Assembly: GCA_023935145.1 (NCBI GenBank)
Contig: CM043697.1
Span: forward strand, 44,164,501 to 44,228,500
Source of the DNA: Bretschneidera sinensis
Lineage: Eukaryota; Streptophyta; Magnoliopsida; Brassicales; Akaniaceae
DNA length: 64,000 bases
Direction of reading: 5' to 3'
In this document: positions 1 to 9,876 of the stretch, piece by piece
Layout of the letters: each line of letters begins with the position of its first letter
How positions within the stretch are numbered: position 1 is the stretch's first letter
Translations under genes and position numbers: made by a program
Notes under the pieces: generated by a model
Database searches by the model: none
Told to the model about the DNA's origin: nothing
Seen by the model: only the letters and a program-made list of their open reading frames with translations

Positions 1-77
1 AGCTTGCACTGAGCTCGGCCCAACATCTCAGCCATGTACAAGCACCGACGAGACATAATGCCCAAGAGGATGCTCGA

Positions 78-162
78 CTGCAACCGAACAAAGAATGGTT
101 AGCCAACATATTAAAAGCTTAAGAAAAGAAAAGGGAACCAAGACTTAGAAAATAAATCTTAC
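78..162 (-). other. Intron 2 of the antisense gene
   Basis: Minus-strand donor TCTCAG|GTAAGA at 162 and acceptor CGGTTGCAG| ending at 78; 85 nt. The upstream exon from 582 to 163 is 140 codons exactly (phase 0), and the exon after the acceptor is open to the window edge. Confidence 0.6.
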
Positions 163-584
163 CTGAGACCTAAGGGCCTCAGCCGTGGAACAGAGGGCCA
201 CGACAGGCCTCTTGGAAAGCTCCAGTATATCACGGGGAGGGATCCCCATGATTCAATGCTCCCGCACCACTCGGGGGTGCGCAAAGATAGAGTCATCAAC
301 TTTCAGGCCCCAGTTGGGCTTGAAGACCAACGCCCCAAAAGCGATACCCCGAGAAAGGGAAGGGGCAGCAGGGGCCACCAGGGCAGCAGAAGTCACAATA
401 ACAAACTCTGATTCAAGGGAGCACCGCAGAGAAATCTCCAGGTCAATCAGGGTGGGGGACGAAGCCTGAGGCCTCTTCTTGGCCTTCGACCCCGAGGCAG
501 ACTGCTTCTCGACCGCGGCAGCCTTCCTCCTTTCTAGGATGAGCCTCTTCGCCAGCTCCTTGGCCCTTGCGGTTGCGTCCATCT

Positions 585-691
585 CTGCTCAAACACAAAA
601 ACAAAAGAAAAATATATAAGTACAAAGTCTAGGACAAAAGTGAAACTAAAATGAAAGAAATACAACTATGAAAAGCAAGACTCAGGGTTAC
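585..691 (-). other. Intron 1 of the antisense gene
   Basis: Minus-strand donor AGTG|GTAACC at 691/690 and acceptor TTTGAGCAG| at 585. The 107-nt interior is T-rich near the acceptor, as in plant introns. Splicing leaves one base of a codon (692) that joins AG at 584-583 to give a sense codon, followed in frame by the ORF at 582. Frame conservation across the junction is the main evidence. Confidence 0.7.
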
Positions 692-1916
692 CACTCTTAA
701 TGGAGGACTCGGGGCATAAGGGGCAAGGGCCACACCTCGCTAGTTCCTCATTGTCATAGAGGACCTCCTCGTCCAATGGCGTGGCCACCATAGCATCCGT
801 CATCTCCTGCTCTTGTGGGAGAAGACTCGGCTTCTTGCACTTCCCAACCCGGTCGAGGCTCCACAAGAGTGGAACGCCGAAATCTTTAGCAGCCCGGACG
901 AAAAAGAAAGACTTCTTCCACCTCTTGATCGACGATGGGGTTCTTCTTCAGCAATCTCTTTCTGGCCCGGGTACTAACCACAACCCACCCGTCCTAGCCA
1001 TGTCTACTAATATAGAATTGGGCTTTGAACACGTCCAGATTTATCAGCACTCCCACTTCCGAGAAGACGCTGATAAAGGCCATTATCAGCTGTACTGAGT
1101 TTGGCACTAGCTGACATAGTGCTATATCAAAGTACCGAAGTACGACACTAAAAAATGTGTTAAAGGGGAAGTGTAGCCCGGCCCTCATGTGGTGTTCGTA
1201 CACGCACAACTCATAGGGTGTGCGGCTCAGTAGGGCATCGCAAGCCCTTTCCCCTATCTTGGCTCGCCGGAGGGCGTATTTACACGGGATGCAGTACGAC
1301 TTCCGAATCACCTCCAGGTCCTTCTCCCTAAGTTGGTTGTGGACTGCGTTTGTAGTGAACTCTCATTCATCCCTCTCCTCCACGGTCATAACCCACCTGA
1401 TATCAGGTAGGGCCACCTCATCCTCGGAGGAGTCCTCTTCATACTCCTCCACTACCAGGACGTAGGGCACCATGGCCAATGGCCTCTCCCTAACCACGTT
1501 CTTTCCGGGGTCTCACTCCTGGAAGAGGACGTGACCGACCCCGTCTCTTCAGAACTACCACTACCCCTACTACCACTACTGCCACTAACACTACTGGGTA
1601 TGTCTCGGTAACTATCAAATGAAGACAATGTTAATAAAAAAAAAGGAGACTCACCAAAGTTTAAGTAGTTCAGACTAAAACTCCCTCCTCAGCGACTCTT
1701 CAAACACCACGCCTTCGAGCACCAACACCATAGTCCGAGCCGAGACGCCTGCTAAATCACCCTCTAGGAAATATCAAGGCCTCAAGCTCTCAAAGATTCA
1801 TGGACAAGGACGAAAATACTCAAACTTTAAAGATAAAGCCGAGAGCTCTCAAAAAATTTTCTCTTTACAGAACTCTCTGAATGAAATTGAAGTGAGGATG
1901 AATGAAGGCAAAACTT

Positions 1917-1925
1917 CCTTATATA
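1917..1925 (-). promoter_or_regulatory. TATA box of the antisense gene
   Basis: Minus strand reads CCTATATAAGGA here, about 315 bp upstream of the expected start of the antisense ORF. The other Tat element has TATATAAG at the equivalent place (28218-28225), which supports a real promoter element. Confidence 0.5.
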
Positions 1926-2057
1926 GGAAAAGGGAGCGCAATGAACGAGGGCATTTAAAGCAAAAACGGGTGAGATGAAAGACGTTTCAAGAGCTCGAGG
2001 CTATTGTCACGCTCCCCAAGGAGTCCGCCGCCACAAATGAAACGACACATGATTAAA

Positions 2058-2129
2058 CCTAGGGGACGTTTTGTTCCCCTAGGCGCTGTTTCAGTCCCCA
2101 AGGGTACCGTTTCGTTACCCAAGGAATCC
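2058..2129. repeat. Short ~20-bp tandem motif upstream of the antisense TATA box
   Basis: Three to four imperfect units beginning CCTAGG or CCCAAGG and ending GTTTYGTT(C/A) lie at 2058, 2077, 2097 and 2118. They sit about 130-210 bp upstream of the antisense TATA box, where regulatory repeats would be expected. Function is inferred only from position. Confidence 0.5.
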
Positions 2130-2370
2130 AATCATTAACAAGCGTCGCCATTTTTGCAAAAACAGCTGCAAGCATTTAACGAAGACTGACATGAGCCACG
2201 TGTCAAAAAAGGCCATCCAAGATGATTGCCTAAGGAAGTTGGGCCCTAAAAAAGAGCCAAAGGCTTAGAAAAACATCCCAGGCCCACCAAGAAGCCCAAA
2301 GACAAAGTATCCTTCATGGGCCCAGGATACAAGAAGCCCAAAAGTCTCCCTAGAACTTGAAAACTCCCAA

Positions 2371-3260
2371 GGCCGAGCATATGGATTGCTCCACACATGC
2401 TTGGACCAATATCTCCAAAGCTGAGCACATAGATTGCTCCACGCATGCTCGACTCAAATGTCTCCAAGGCCGAGCATATGGATTCCTCCACACATGCTCG
2501 GCTCAAATGTCTCGAAGGCCGAACATATAGATTGCTCCACACATGCTCGGCTTAAATGTCTCCAAGGTCGAGCATATGGATTGCTCCACACATACACGGC
2601 TCAATGTCTCCAAGGCTGAGCATGCGGATTGCTCCACACATGCTCGGCTCAAATGCCTCCAAGGCAGAGCATATGGATTACTCTACACACGCTCGGACCA
2701 ATGTCTCCAAGGCTGAGCATATGGATTGCTCCACACATGCTCAGCTCAATATCTCCAAGGCGAAGCATATGGATTGCTCCACACATGCTAAGGCCGAGCA
2801 TATGGATTGCTCCACACATGCTCGGACCAATATCTTCAAGGCCGAGCATATGGATTGCTCCACACATGCTCGGCTCAATGTCTCCAAAGCCGAGCATATA
2901 AATTGCCCCACACATGCTCGGCTCAATGTCTCATAGGTCGAGCAGATGGATTGCTCCACATATGCTCGACTCAATGTCTCCTAGGCCGAGCATACAGATT
3001 GCTCCACACATGCTCGGCTCAATGTCTCCAAGGCCTAGAATATGGATTGCTCCACATATGCTCGGCCCAAAGTCTCCTAGGCCGAGCATATGGATTGTTC
3101 CACACATGCTCAGCTCAAAGTCTCCTAGATTGAGCGTATGGATTACTCCACACATGCTCGGCCCAAACGTCTCCAAGGCCGAGCATATGGACCGCTCCAC
3201 ACATACTCGGCCCAATAGCTCCAAGGCCAAGCATATGGATTGCTTTTTGTACGCTCGGTC
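2371..3260. repeat. Tandem array, ~18 copies of a 48-49-bp unit with a hairpin
   Basis: The unit contains GGCCGAGCATATGGATTGCT, a CTCCACACATGCTCGG segment and a CTCAATGTCTCCAA spacer. Each unit can fold through CCGAGCAT and ATGCTCGG. Units differ by point changes and one-base indels. The array lies just before the stem-loop and PPT, i.e. in the 3' untranslated region of the element, a place where Tat-lineage elements are known to carry tandem repeats. Open frames on both strands here are repeat artefacts. Confidence 0.9.
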
Positions 3261-3321
3261 CGGCACTACCAAAGCTCGGTAAATTGATTGTCCCTTTCAT
3301 TAAAGACCGAACCCTGCAAAA

Positions 3322-3364
3322 CTTCCTTGAGCACATAAATGTACTTAAGGAAGTGGGGGGCCTC
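3322..3364 (+). other. Stem-loop and polypurine tract before the 3' LTR
   Basis: CTTCCTTGAG (3322-3331) and CTTAAGGAAG (3344-3353) can pair 9 of 10. They are followed by AAGTGGGGGGCCTC, ending at 3364, directly before TG of the LTR. The PPT would prime plus-strand DNA synthesis. Nearly the same arrangement is found on the minus strand at 23282-23240. Confidence 0.75.
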
Positions 3365-3795
3365 TGATACAGCTCAAAAACACACCCAATAAAGATATGA
3401 TACGTGGACAGCCCCAAGCCAAGACAGCAAGGCAACATGTGGACAACCCCAAGCCAATACAGCAGGGTAACACACGGACAACACAGGTTCACACAGCTAG
3501 ACCTCCTAGTCATCATCGCCCTCCAAGTCACCACCACCTTGGCGTAAGGACCGCCTCATCCCCGAAACCCTATAAAAAGACCCAAGTGTGCATTCCAAAA
3601 AAGATCAGTTTTTGTTTTTTGTATCTAAGAAAAAAGTACACTCTCGCACTTCTCAATACCACATACTAACAAAAGCATCGGAGCATCCTCGGAGACATCT
3701 CTCTCCAACGACGCCTCAGTTTACCTCGTTTTTTTTTGTACATATCATCCAAGGCCCGACCTTCAGCACATCAGCACGTTTTTGGCAGCAACAAC
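3365..3795 (+). repeat. 3' LTR (right end uncertain)
   Basis: Starts TGATACAGC straight after the PPT. A TATA box TATAAAAA lies at 3571-3578, followed by a pyrimidine-rich leader and a GCATCGGAGCATCC motif of the type seen in R/U5 of many plant LTRs. The end is either near 3747 (CATATCA, inverted match to TGATA) or near 3795 (GCAGCAACA). No partner LTR is in the window. Confidence 0.65.
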
Positions 3796-5561
3796 CATAA
3801 CTATAGCCACGAACTTGAAGATGACTACAAATTCCCACCAAGTTGCTCGATTTGGTTCTCTTCAAAACCCTAAAATTTTCACCACTAAATTTCCAAAACT
3901 CAAATGCATAATGCTGAAACTTGGGTTCAATTGGCAACTAGTTATTTTGTAAGCCATATGGCTATTTTCAAAACGGACGGTTTCTTAACAAATTGATTTG
4001 ATTGATATGCGATTAAAATATTAAGAACTTGACTTGGAAAAATAAATCCTTAAGTACCAAAATAATAACGTACTGTAACCTTTAGGACCAAAAATGGGTT
4101 TTAGCCATATATATTCCAAACCCTCCGAAATCAGCTTAAGCTTTTAGACTGATGATATGTCATTTCTCTGGTCTCCCTAATTCTCTATTGATGATGATGA
4201 TGATAAATAGTCCAAAAGGTATTTTGGGAAAGACATTAATCTTTGAGCAAAATAGGAGAGGACAAACTGCATGGAGGGAGGGAATATTATTTATTTCTAC
4301 CTAAAGATGGTAACGGGGATGATGACGAAGAATGGAGTATTATTTATTTTTATTTGATGATGATGATAATAATAAATAGTTCATCGGGTATTTTGGAAAA
4401 TGCATTAATCTTTACACAAATAAGAAGGGACAAACTTTTAGCGACGGAAGGAGAATTATTTATTTCTACTTACACATCTTATAAAATGATAATTCTAAGA
4501 GTATGTTTTCATCGTATGAATTCTATAAATTTTATAGAATTCGTCTACAAATTTTATATTTATTATGTTTAAAAAGATAAAATGCTATAAAATTCATTAA
4601 GACATTGAGTTAATTTGTTTCAAATTCTATTAAAATTATTAGAATTTACAAATAAATTTCACAAAATGAAGAGAAAATTATATTGATCAAAACTTCCTCT
4701 CATATAATTGAACAAAATTGCAAAGTTCTTCAATAAAAATGTTAGAATCTAAACATTAGATTCAATCTCATTTATTTTAAACATTCCAAATATGATAATT
4801 GAATTGAATTCTATATTTGCATATAAAAAAAATCAAACATAAAAATTTATTCCAATTCATTTACAAATGAATTCTTATTTCTATTTATTTAAAAATAAAA
4901 TGAATTTCATTTCTACTTGGTTTCTAGTTAAGTGTAAAAATTGAAATTCAAACACAACTTGAAAATCACTAAAATTTTAGGATACCTTTAATTGTAAAAA
5001 AAAAAATTACTCAATTTTCCGTAATTTGTTTCTATAATATACTTTTTAAATGTAAAATTTTCTAAATTTTTTCCAGAAATACTAAAAAAATTTCTACTAC
5101 TAAGTGCACTTTTAGGGTTTACAAAACTGAACCGAACCTGCAATCACTAACCAAATGTAATTTTCACTATGAATGGAACACTTTTGCAGCAAATCAAAGC
5201 ATATATAAGTTGGCATACTGCATATAATAAGAATCAAACTTCCCTACAAATCCATAGACTTTCGCATTAGTTTAACATGGATATGGCATCCACTAAACTG
5301 ACTGAATGATTCATTCGATTCGTAAAGGTTAGAAATTTTACACAAACTGAAACAACATACACAACAGGCACAAAAGTTCAGCCCTTGCTGAACCGTGCGT
5401 ACTGTTACAAAGCATTGCAAGCAAACACTCCCTACCCAATTAAACCCAAATCCCAACAATCATTGCAGTATCAAATTTACAGAAGCAACCATGTTGTAGA
5501 GCGCAAACCAAAATCTGCAAACAATGTATTTCCTTGACACCGTGAGGAAGAAAACCTTGAA
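3796..5561. other. AT-rich intergenic region between the retrotransposon and ROPGAP
   Basis: No gene recognised. It holds a diverged direct duplication (about 4190-4310 and 4350-4475; shared GATGATGATGATAA, CATTAATCTTT and TTATTTATTTCTAC blocks) and a palindrome at 4518-4542 (12-bp arms GAATTCTATAAA/TTTATAGAATTC around one base). The last ~300 bp next to 5561 should contain the 3' UTR of ROPGAP, but no clear poly(A) signal was picked out. Confidence 0.6.
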
Positions 5562-8279
5562 TCATGAGGATGAATTAGACAGAAATGATGGCTTAGGCGA
5601 AATAGACTCCACTGATTTGTCTACCATCTGCACGTCATCCATGTCTTCTTTGCAGTCTTTTGATGGGCTCTTTGTATCAACATCACATCTCAGAGACATC
5701 AAACTTGTCTTGGAGACTTCATCATCACTTGTACTCGAGCTGGAATTCCTGTTTTTGCTATCCGTAAATGAAATACCAGACTCCTCAGTGATGCCAGAGG
5801 AACTTCTGGGACTAGCACAATTTCTCTGCAAATCACAGGCCGCTGGTTCCTCCAAGAAATCACTTGTGACATTTTTAGTACTCTCATCCAACTGCCTCAA
5901 GAAACATTCTTCTATCTCATTTATTGACTCAACATCATCTTCACTACTGTGGCTGTGAAGGGCCTGATCGTCATAATCTGAAGTTGGCCCTCTCAATTCG
6001 CAGCTAGTGTCCATCTCTTGGTGATTGTCAATTTCCTCGTCAGTCTGGCAATCAGATGAATGAAATGACATGGGTGAATGTCCTACAGTAGTTGCATTCT
6101 CTTCACATTCTCTTAGTGTTTTCATGATTAGGGTCTTGAGCAGGTTCATTACTTGAACAGCGTGCATAAGAGCCGTCAATGGATCAGACATCTAATCAAG
6201 GAAAAAAAACTGTGAACTTCTTGAGATTTTTGGTACTCACTGGTAAGCATTTTGAGTAACAAAACTTGCTTTCGAAATGTTTCCAAATGCATAATGCGCT
6301 TTCATGAAGTTCAAAATTTACTATGACATTGCATTTATAAGCCTGAAATGTTCCAAATGCATAAAAATAAAACGATGGATATACCTGAGTCATATTTGGT
6401 GCAAAAACCATGGCAATATTTCTTGCATTCATTTTGTTAGATTCCTCTTCCTCAACAACATCAGCCATAAGATCAACAGCCCAATTGAGCAACGCAGCCT
6501 CTGTTGGCTTTAGCTGCTTTACAAGCTCAACAGATTCCTCCTCAGTGTTGCACTGCAGAACTTCTTCAGGAGAAAGTCCATCCAGCACTCCTGAAGGAAG
6601 CTCTCGAAACCAGGCTTTTATAAGACCAGCCAAACAATGGACATCAATGTTTTCTGGCACAATGCCCCTGTTCAGCTGATCTCTTACAATCTCCTCTTTG
6701 CTATTCTCAGGGTTTATCCGGAAAATCCCTTCTGCCTACAGAATCATCAAAAGAAACCAATAAATAACTCATTACAAATAGAAAACAGTATAAATAAAAT
6801 AACTTAATTAGCATGTACAAGCTGATATTAGTGCTCAGCAATTTGCACCTTTAGGCCTCCTTGTGAGTATAGTCGGTCCTGCATTAGCAAGAGAATAGTG
6901 GGGACACTATTCCCTTTTGAATCGTAGCAGCATTGCATCGATTCTGCTGATACGCCAAACACATTAGCACTGCATAATCAGGCAACAGCAAGTTAGAACC
7001 ATACTGAGAACCAATGAAAAGAATCAACAGGAGATGGGAAGTCTAGCATAGACAACATAGGAAAAAAAATAATTGAACTCAAACTAGGGTTATTATGGAA
7101 AATTAATCAGTGAAATCAAAAAACCGAAAGTCTTAAAAGCAAGAATTTCAGAAATGGAACAGTACAGAACATATAATTCAACAAACTTGATCAATATCTG
7201 CATAGTAATAAATTGTACAAGATTTTGAGATAATTTTCATTACTTAATTTATGTGGCTGCTAGACAAACCTCAGGACGGAAATTGTTAACATCCTAATTC
7301 CTAACACATGAAACTTACAAAAGGCTTGCACACTAATAATTAAGAAATGACTTCATCATTTCAAATGGGGTTCCCAAAGGGGAACGCACTTGAGGATTAT
7401 TATTATATACCTAAGTTCCATTCTTTATGCTGCTGAGGAAATCAGGAAACGTAGAATAAGATAATAAATCAAACTTTTGAACCTCGAAGTAACTATCACA
7501 TAGGTGCCTGAGAAAACAAGAAACTCTCCTCAGCTGTTTCATTGCTAAGTTGAGTTTAAATTTTCAAAATCAGCAAGAATATTATATAAACCTTAAATTT
7601 TTGTTAAACTGGTTTCTTCATTTTCTCAGAAAACAAAGTGGGGATTTAGGGTTTTTAACAACACTATCCATTTCCCCACTAGCCTCAAAATTCCAAATTA
7701 ACAATCTCTGCAAGCTAGGCCCCCAACACCATGAGCTAAAACAGCTAAATCTTAGCTCACAAGCAAATCTCTCTCCATTATAATCAGTCTCAAGAGAATA
7801 AAACAGCTACTTATCTACTCTCCCAGATCTAAACTCATTTCAACCACATTTAAAGCAAAACCCAGTTCAAAACTCAAACCTTTTTATGAGTACCCACAAA
7901 GCCCAAAAAGTAAATAAGTAACATAAAGAGTTCGAGTGTCTCACAGCATGATGTACCTAGCACTCGGGACTCGACATGGGATCTCAACTTGGAGCTCAAC
8001 AGGAAGACCCAGGAACCCATTGAACCGATCAAAGGTGACATGGGTTATGTGGCGTACGTTGGTGGGACAACTGATTTCCATGTGATGAACGGTGGAGATC
8101 ACATCTTCTTGTCTATCAACACGGCAAGACACCATTGATTTCCTCAGAGCGGCTAATAGAAGCGCCACCACTGAGAGCTGGTTCTGCTCTTCTTCATTTC
8201 CCTTTGTTCCTTTTGCTCCTTTCCCACAACCACCACCACCACACCCACCTCCCTTTGTCACCATCACTAGCCCTGTCAT
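5562..8279 (-). CDS. ROPGAP: ROP (Rho-of-plants) GTPase-activating protein, CRIB + RhoGAP
   Basis: Four exons on the minus strand: 8279-7957, 6969-6849, 6735-6385 and 6191-5562; all junctions are GT-AG and the total is 474 aa, normal for the family. After a Gly-rich N-terminus, a CRIB motif lies at ~68-91 (EISCPTNVRHITHVTFDRF...GFLGLP), then RhoGAP from ~129 to ~290 with the arginine finger in GIFRIN (R154) and the conserved KMNARNIAMVFAPNMTQ block. The C-terminal tail is Ser/Asp/Glu-rich and probably regulatory. Family knowledge: these proteins use the CRIB motif to bind active ROP and stimulate GTP hydrolysis, limiting ROP signalling at the plasma membrane in polar growth and stress. The start ATG at 8279 was chosen because it is the first Met of the CRIB exon. 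No damage seen. The exact paralogue is not assigned. Confidence 0.93.
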
Positions 8280-9205
8280 CTCTCTCTGTGTAAAATTGGT
8301 ATTATATATCTTTGTTTTTCTCACTGGACAATGTTTGTGGTTGAAGAGAGAGAGTAGACGAGGCTATAAATTCCAGGGCTGATATTTTCAGTATATGTTG
8401 TTGTTACTGTTGGGTTTTTAGTTGCATTGAAGTTTGGTTTTTGAAGTTTGGAGTTCGAACGGCCACTCATTTCAAATTTCTTTCAAGAACTTACTTTATC
8501 TACGGTATCCAATGATTTGACCTTGACTTTTGTAGAAATATCAACCATGCCATTTAAGACTCTGTTTGGTTGGTTGAATTCCCGTTATTTCAATGGGGAT
8601 CACGCAATAGGAGAGGGACTGATGTATTTATACCATTAACGCCATAAGAAAGTTTTAATTGCATAAGTAGTAATAAATACAGTAATAAATTAAAGATAAC
8701 GAAATTGTAGGATTGTTATTTGTTAATATCATAACAATGTGATTTCAATTGATAAAATTATTTCTTTAATAAAAAATTTAACAAAATTATCTTAAACAAA
8801 AGAAAAAGTAATAGAAAGATAATTTCACAATTTTAAGCAATATTACTTCATGTAATGATATTGTCATAATATGATTTAATGGAATTGATAATGTCATTTT
8901 CCAAGGAAGAGAAGAACTAGAAGACCATAGACATGCTTTTGACTGGAAAAAGCAATTCGAATTTGCGAAACGAAGAGACCGTTGGTGAATGATGGCTGGT
9001 TTTGGCCCCTCAATAGAGGACAAATTTTATATATTTCCAATAATGAGGGGTTCCTTTTTTTTATTTTGTTCGCGTGATTAAAGGAAAAGGAAACACTTAA
9101 TAGTACTCTTTTGTCTCACATTTTACGGTCACTTTTTCTTTGGGTTACAGACAAGCGCTACCATTTGATATGCGAAAAATTCTTGTTTGCAGAAGAGGAG
9201 AAAAG
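8280..9205. other. Upstream region of ROPGAP
   Basis: Contains the 5' UTR/promoter side of the minus-strand ROPGAP gene and AT-rich sequence. No other gene is recognised and no clear TATA box could be chosen on the minus strand. Confidence 0.5.
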
Positions 9206-9210
9206 GTAAA

Positions 9211-9325
9211 ATCGAGTAAAAATTTAATTAATGATTATAGATAATTTTATTAATAATATTAATTAAGTATATATGAATATTATTAATGTAATTTTTATAA
9301 ATTATTAATCAAATTTTTACTCGAT
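9211..9325. mobile_element. 115-bp foldback MITE with 5-bp TSD
   Basis: The left half starting ATCGAGTAAAAATTT and the reverse complement of the right half (ATCGAGTAAAAATTTGATTA...) match almost throughout, so the element is a near-perfect palindrome. It is flanked by GTAAA direct repeats (9206-9210 and 9326-9330). There is no coding capacity; it would be mobilised in trans if at all. Confidence 0.75.
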
Positions 9326-9552
9326 GTAAAATAACCAAAAATATCTCATTCAAAGCTGAGTGCTTAAGGTATTATCATATAGAATCTGACCTACTCATAT
9401 AGAAGGGTTAACAAAAATTTGAAGTCCTCCCTAGTTGAATCCAAGATTAAATCATGAAGTCAGTGTTTATGTTCCCTTCACATAACGTGTGAACAATTGT
9501 ATATAAGGCCAAACTGCTCATCAAATCATGACAGTCCTCATCAATCGCACCA

Positions 9553-9795
9553 AATTAATTGTTGTTGTCGAAAATCTAATGCTGAATTGGAGACCCAAAA
9601 CCTTGAGGTCTGCACAGGAAGATATCAATAAACTAATGAGTCATTGGAGGGAGAGGGAGGTTGTGCTTCCGAAAACTCTCCGATACCTTTGTTAGTGTGA
9701 AGTTTTTGTGAGAAAATGGAGAGGATAGCAACAGTGGTGGTGTTCGTAATGCAATTGAATTGTGTTGGGATCTGAGTACTTTGGGCTTTTTTTAG
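9553..9795 (-). repeat. LTR fragment (R-U5 part), minus orientation
   Basis: Read on the minus strand, it has a pyrimidine-rich leader, CTCTCCATTTTCTCAC and then a GGTATCGGAGAG motif, ending near TCGACAACA. The same order is found in the longer fragment at 12338-12960 and, in part, in the LTR at 3365. The upstream part (U3, TATA) is missing. Family not assigned. Confidence 0.45.
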
Positions 9796-9876
9796 CAGTT
9801 CGATGAGTCAATTCATTTCGTGTTTAGGACTACGGGATTTCTGAGATTCCACTTTTCTTTTGAAGGGTCTTGTTAC

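Larger units (their letters stand above)
1..1611 (-). pseudogene. Antisense spliced gene inside the retrotransposon (putative gypsy-type transposon protein), decayed
   Basis: Minus-strand gene-like unit, antisense to the element. The reading frame around 994-1311 shares PYELCVYEH, RERACDAL-like and QLVPNSV segments with the ORF at 28362-28979; this resembles the plant 'putative gypsy type transposon' domain (PF04195, recalled, not searched). Farther on is a WKKSFFFV segment. A GT-AG intron at 691-585 (107 nt; donor GTAACC, acceptor GAGCAG) joins the frame ending at 692 (phase 1) exactly to the Lys/Arg/Ala-rich frame beginning MDATARAKE at 582. A second GT-AG intron (162-78; GTAAGA...TTGCAG) joins in phase 0 to an exon open to the window edge. 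Damage: the expected start at 1601-1599 reads ATA, there are nonsense codons at 1365-1363, 996-994 and 255-253, and at least two frameshifts (about 1470-1600 and near 945). The function of the protein is unknown. Confidence 0.7.
1..3795 (+). mobile_element. 3' part of a Tat-type Ty3/gypsy LTR retrotransposon (sense plus), cut by the window start
   Basis: Seen: reading left to right there is an antisense gene (minus strand), a tandem array, a purine-rich tract ending at 3364, and an LTR starting with TG at 3365 that has a TATA box. A PPT followed by an LTR fixes the sense strand as plus and this LTR as the 3' LTR. gag-pol and the 5' LTR would lie left of the window. The PPT neighbourhood closely matches that of the complete element at 22487-35488, whose pol is Tat-like, so the same lineage is inferred. 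The right boundary is uncertain because the other LTR is not visible; TG...CA ends are possible at 3747 or near 3795. Confidence 0.75.

Noticed and set aside
1612..1654. Possible 5' UTR intron of the antisense gene (GTGAGT...GATAG)
   Set aside because: Only ~43 nt, too short for a normal plant intron.
2371..3260. CRISPR-like array
   Set aside because: Units are contiguous with no unique spacers, and this is a plant genome; it is a simple tandem repeat.
2371..3282. ORFs over the 48-49-bp array on both strands
   Set aside because: Same repeat artefact; no domain, and in the 3' UTR of the element.
8556..9020. MITE starting CTCTGTTTGGTTGG upstream of ROPGAP
   Set aside because: The expected inverted end was not found on the other side.
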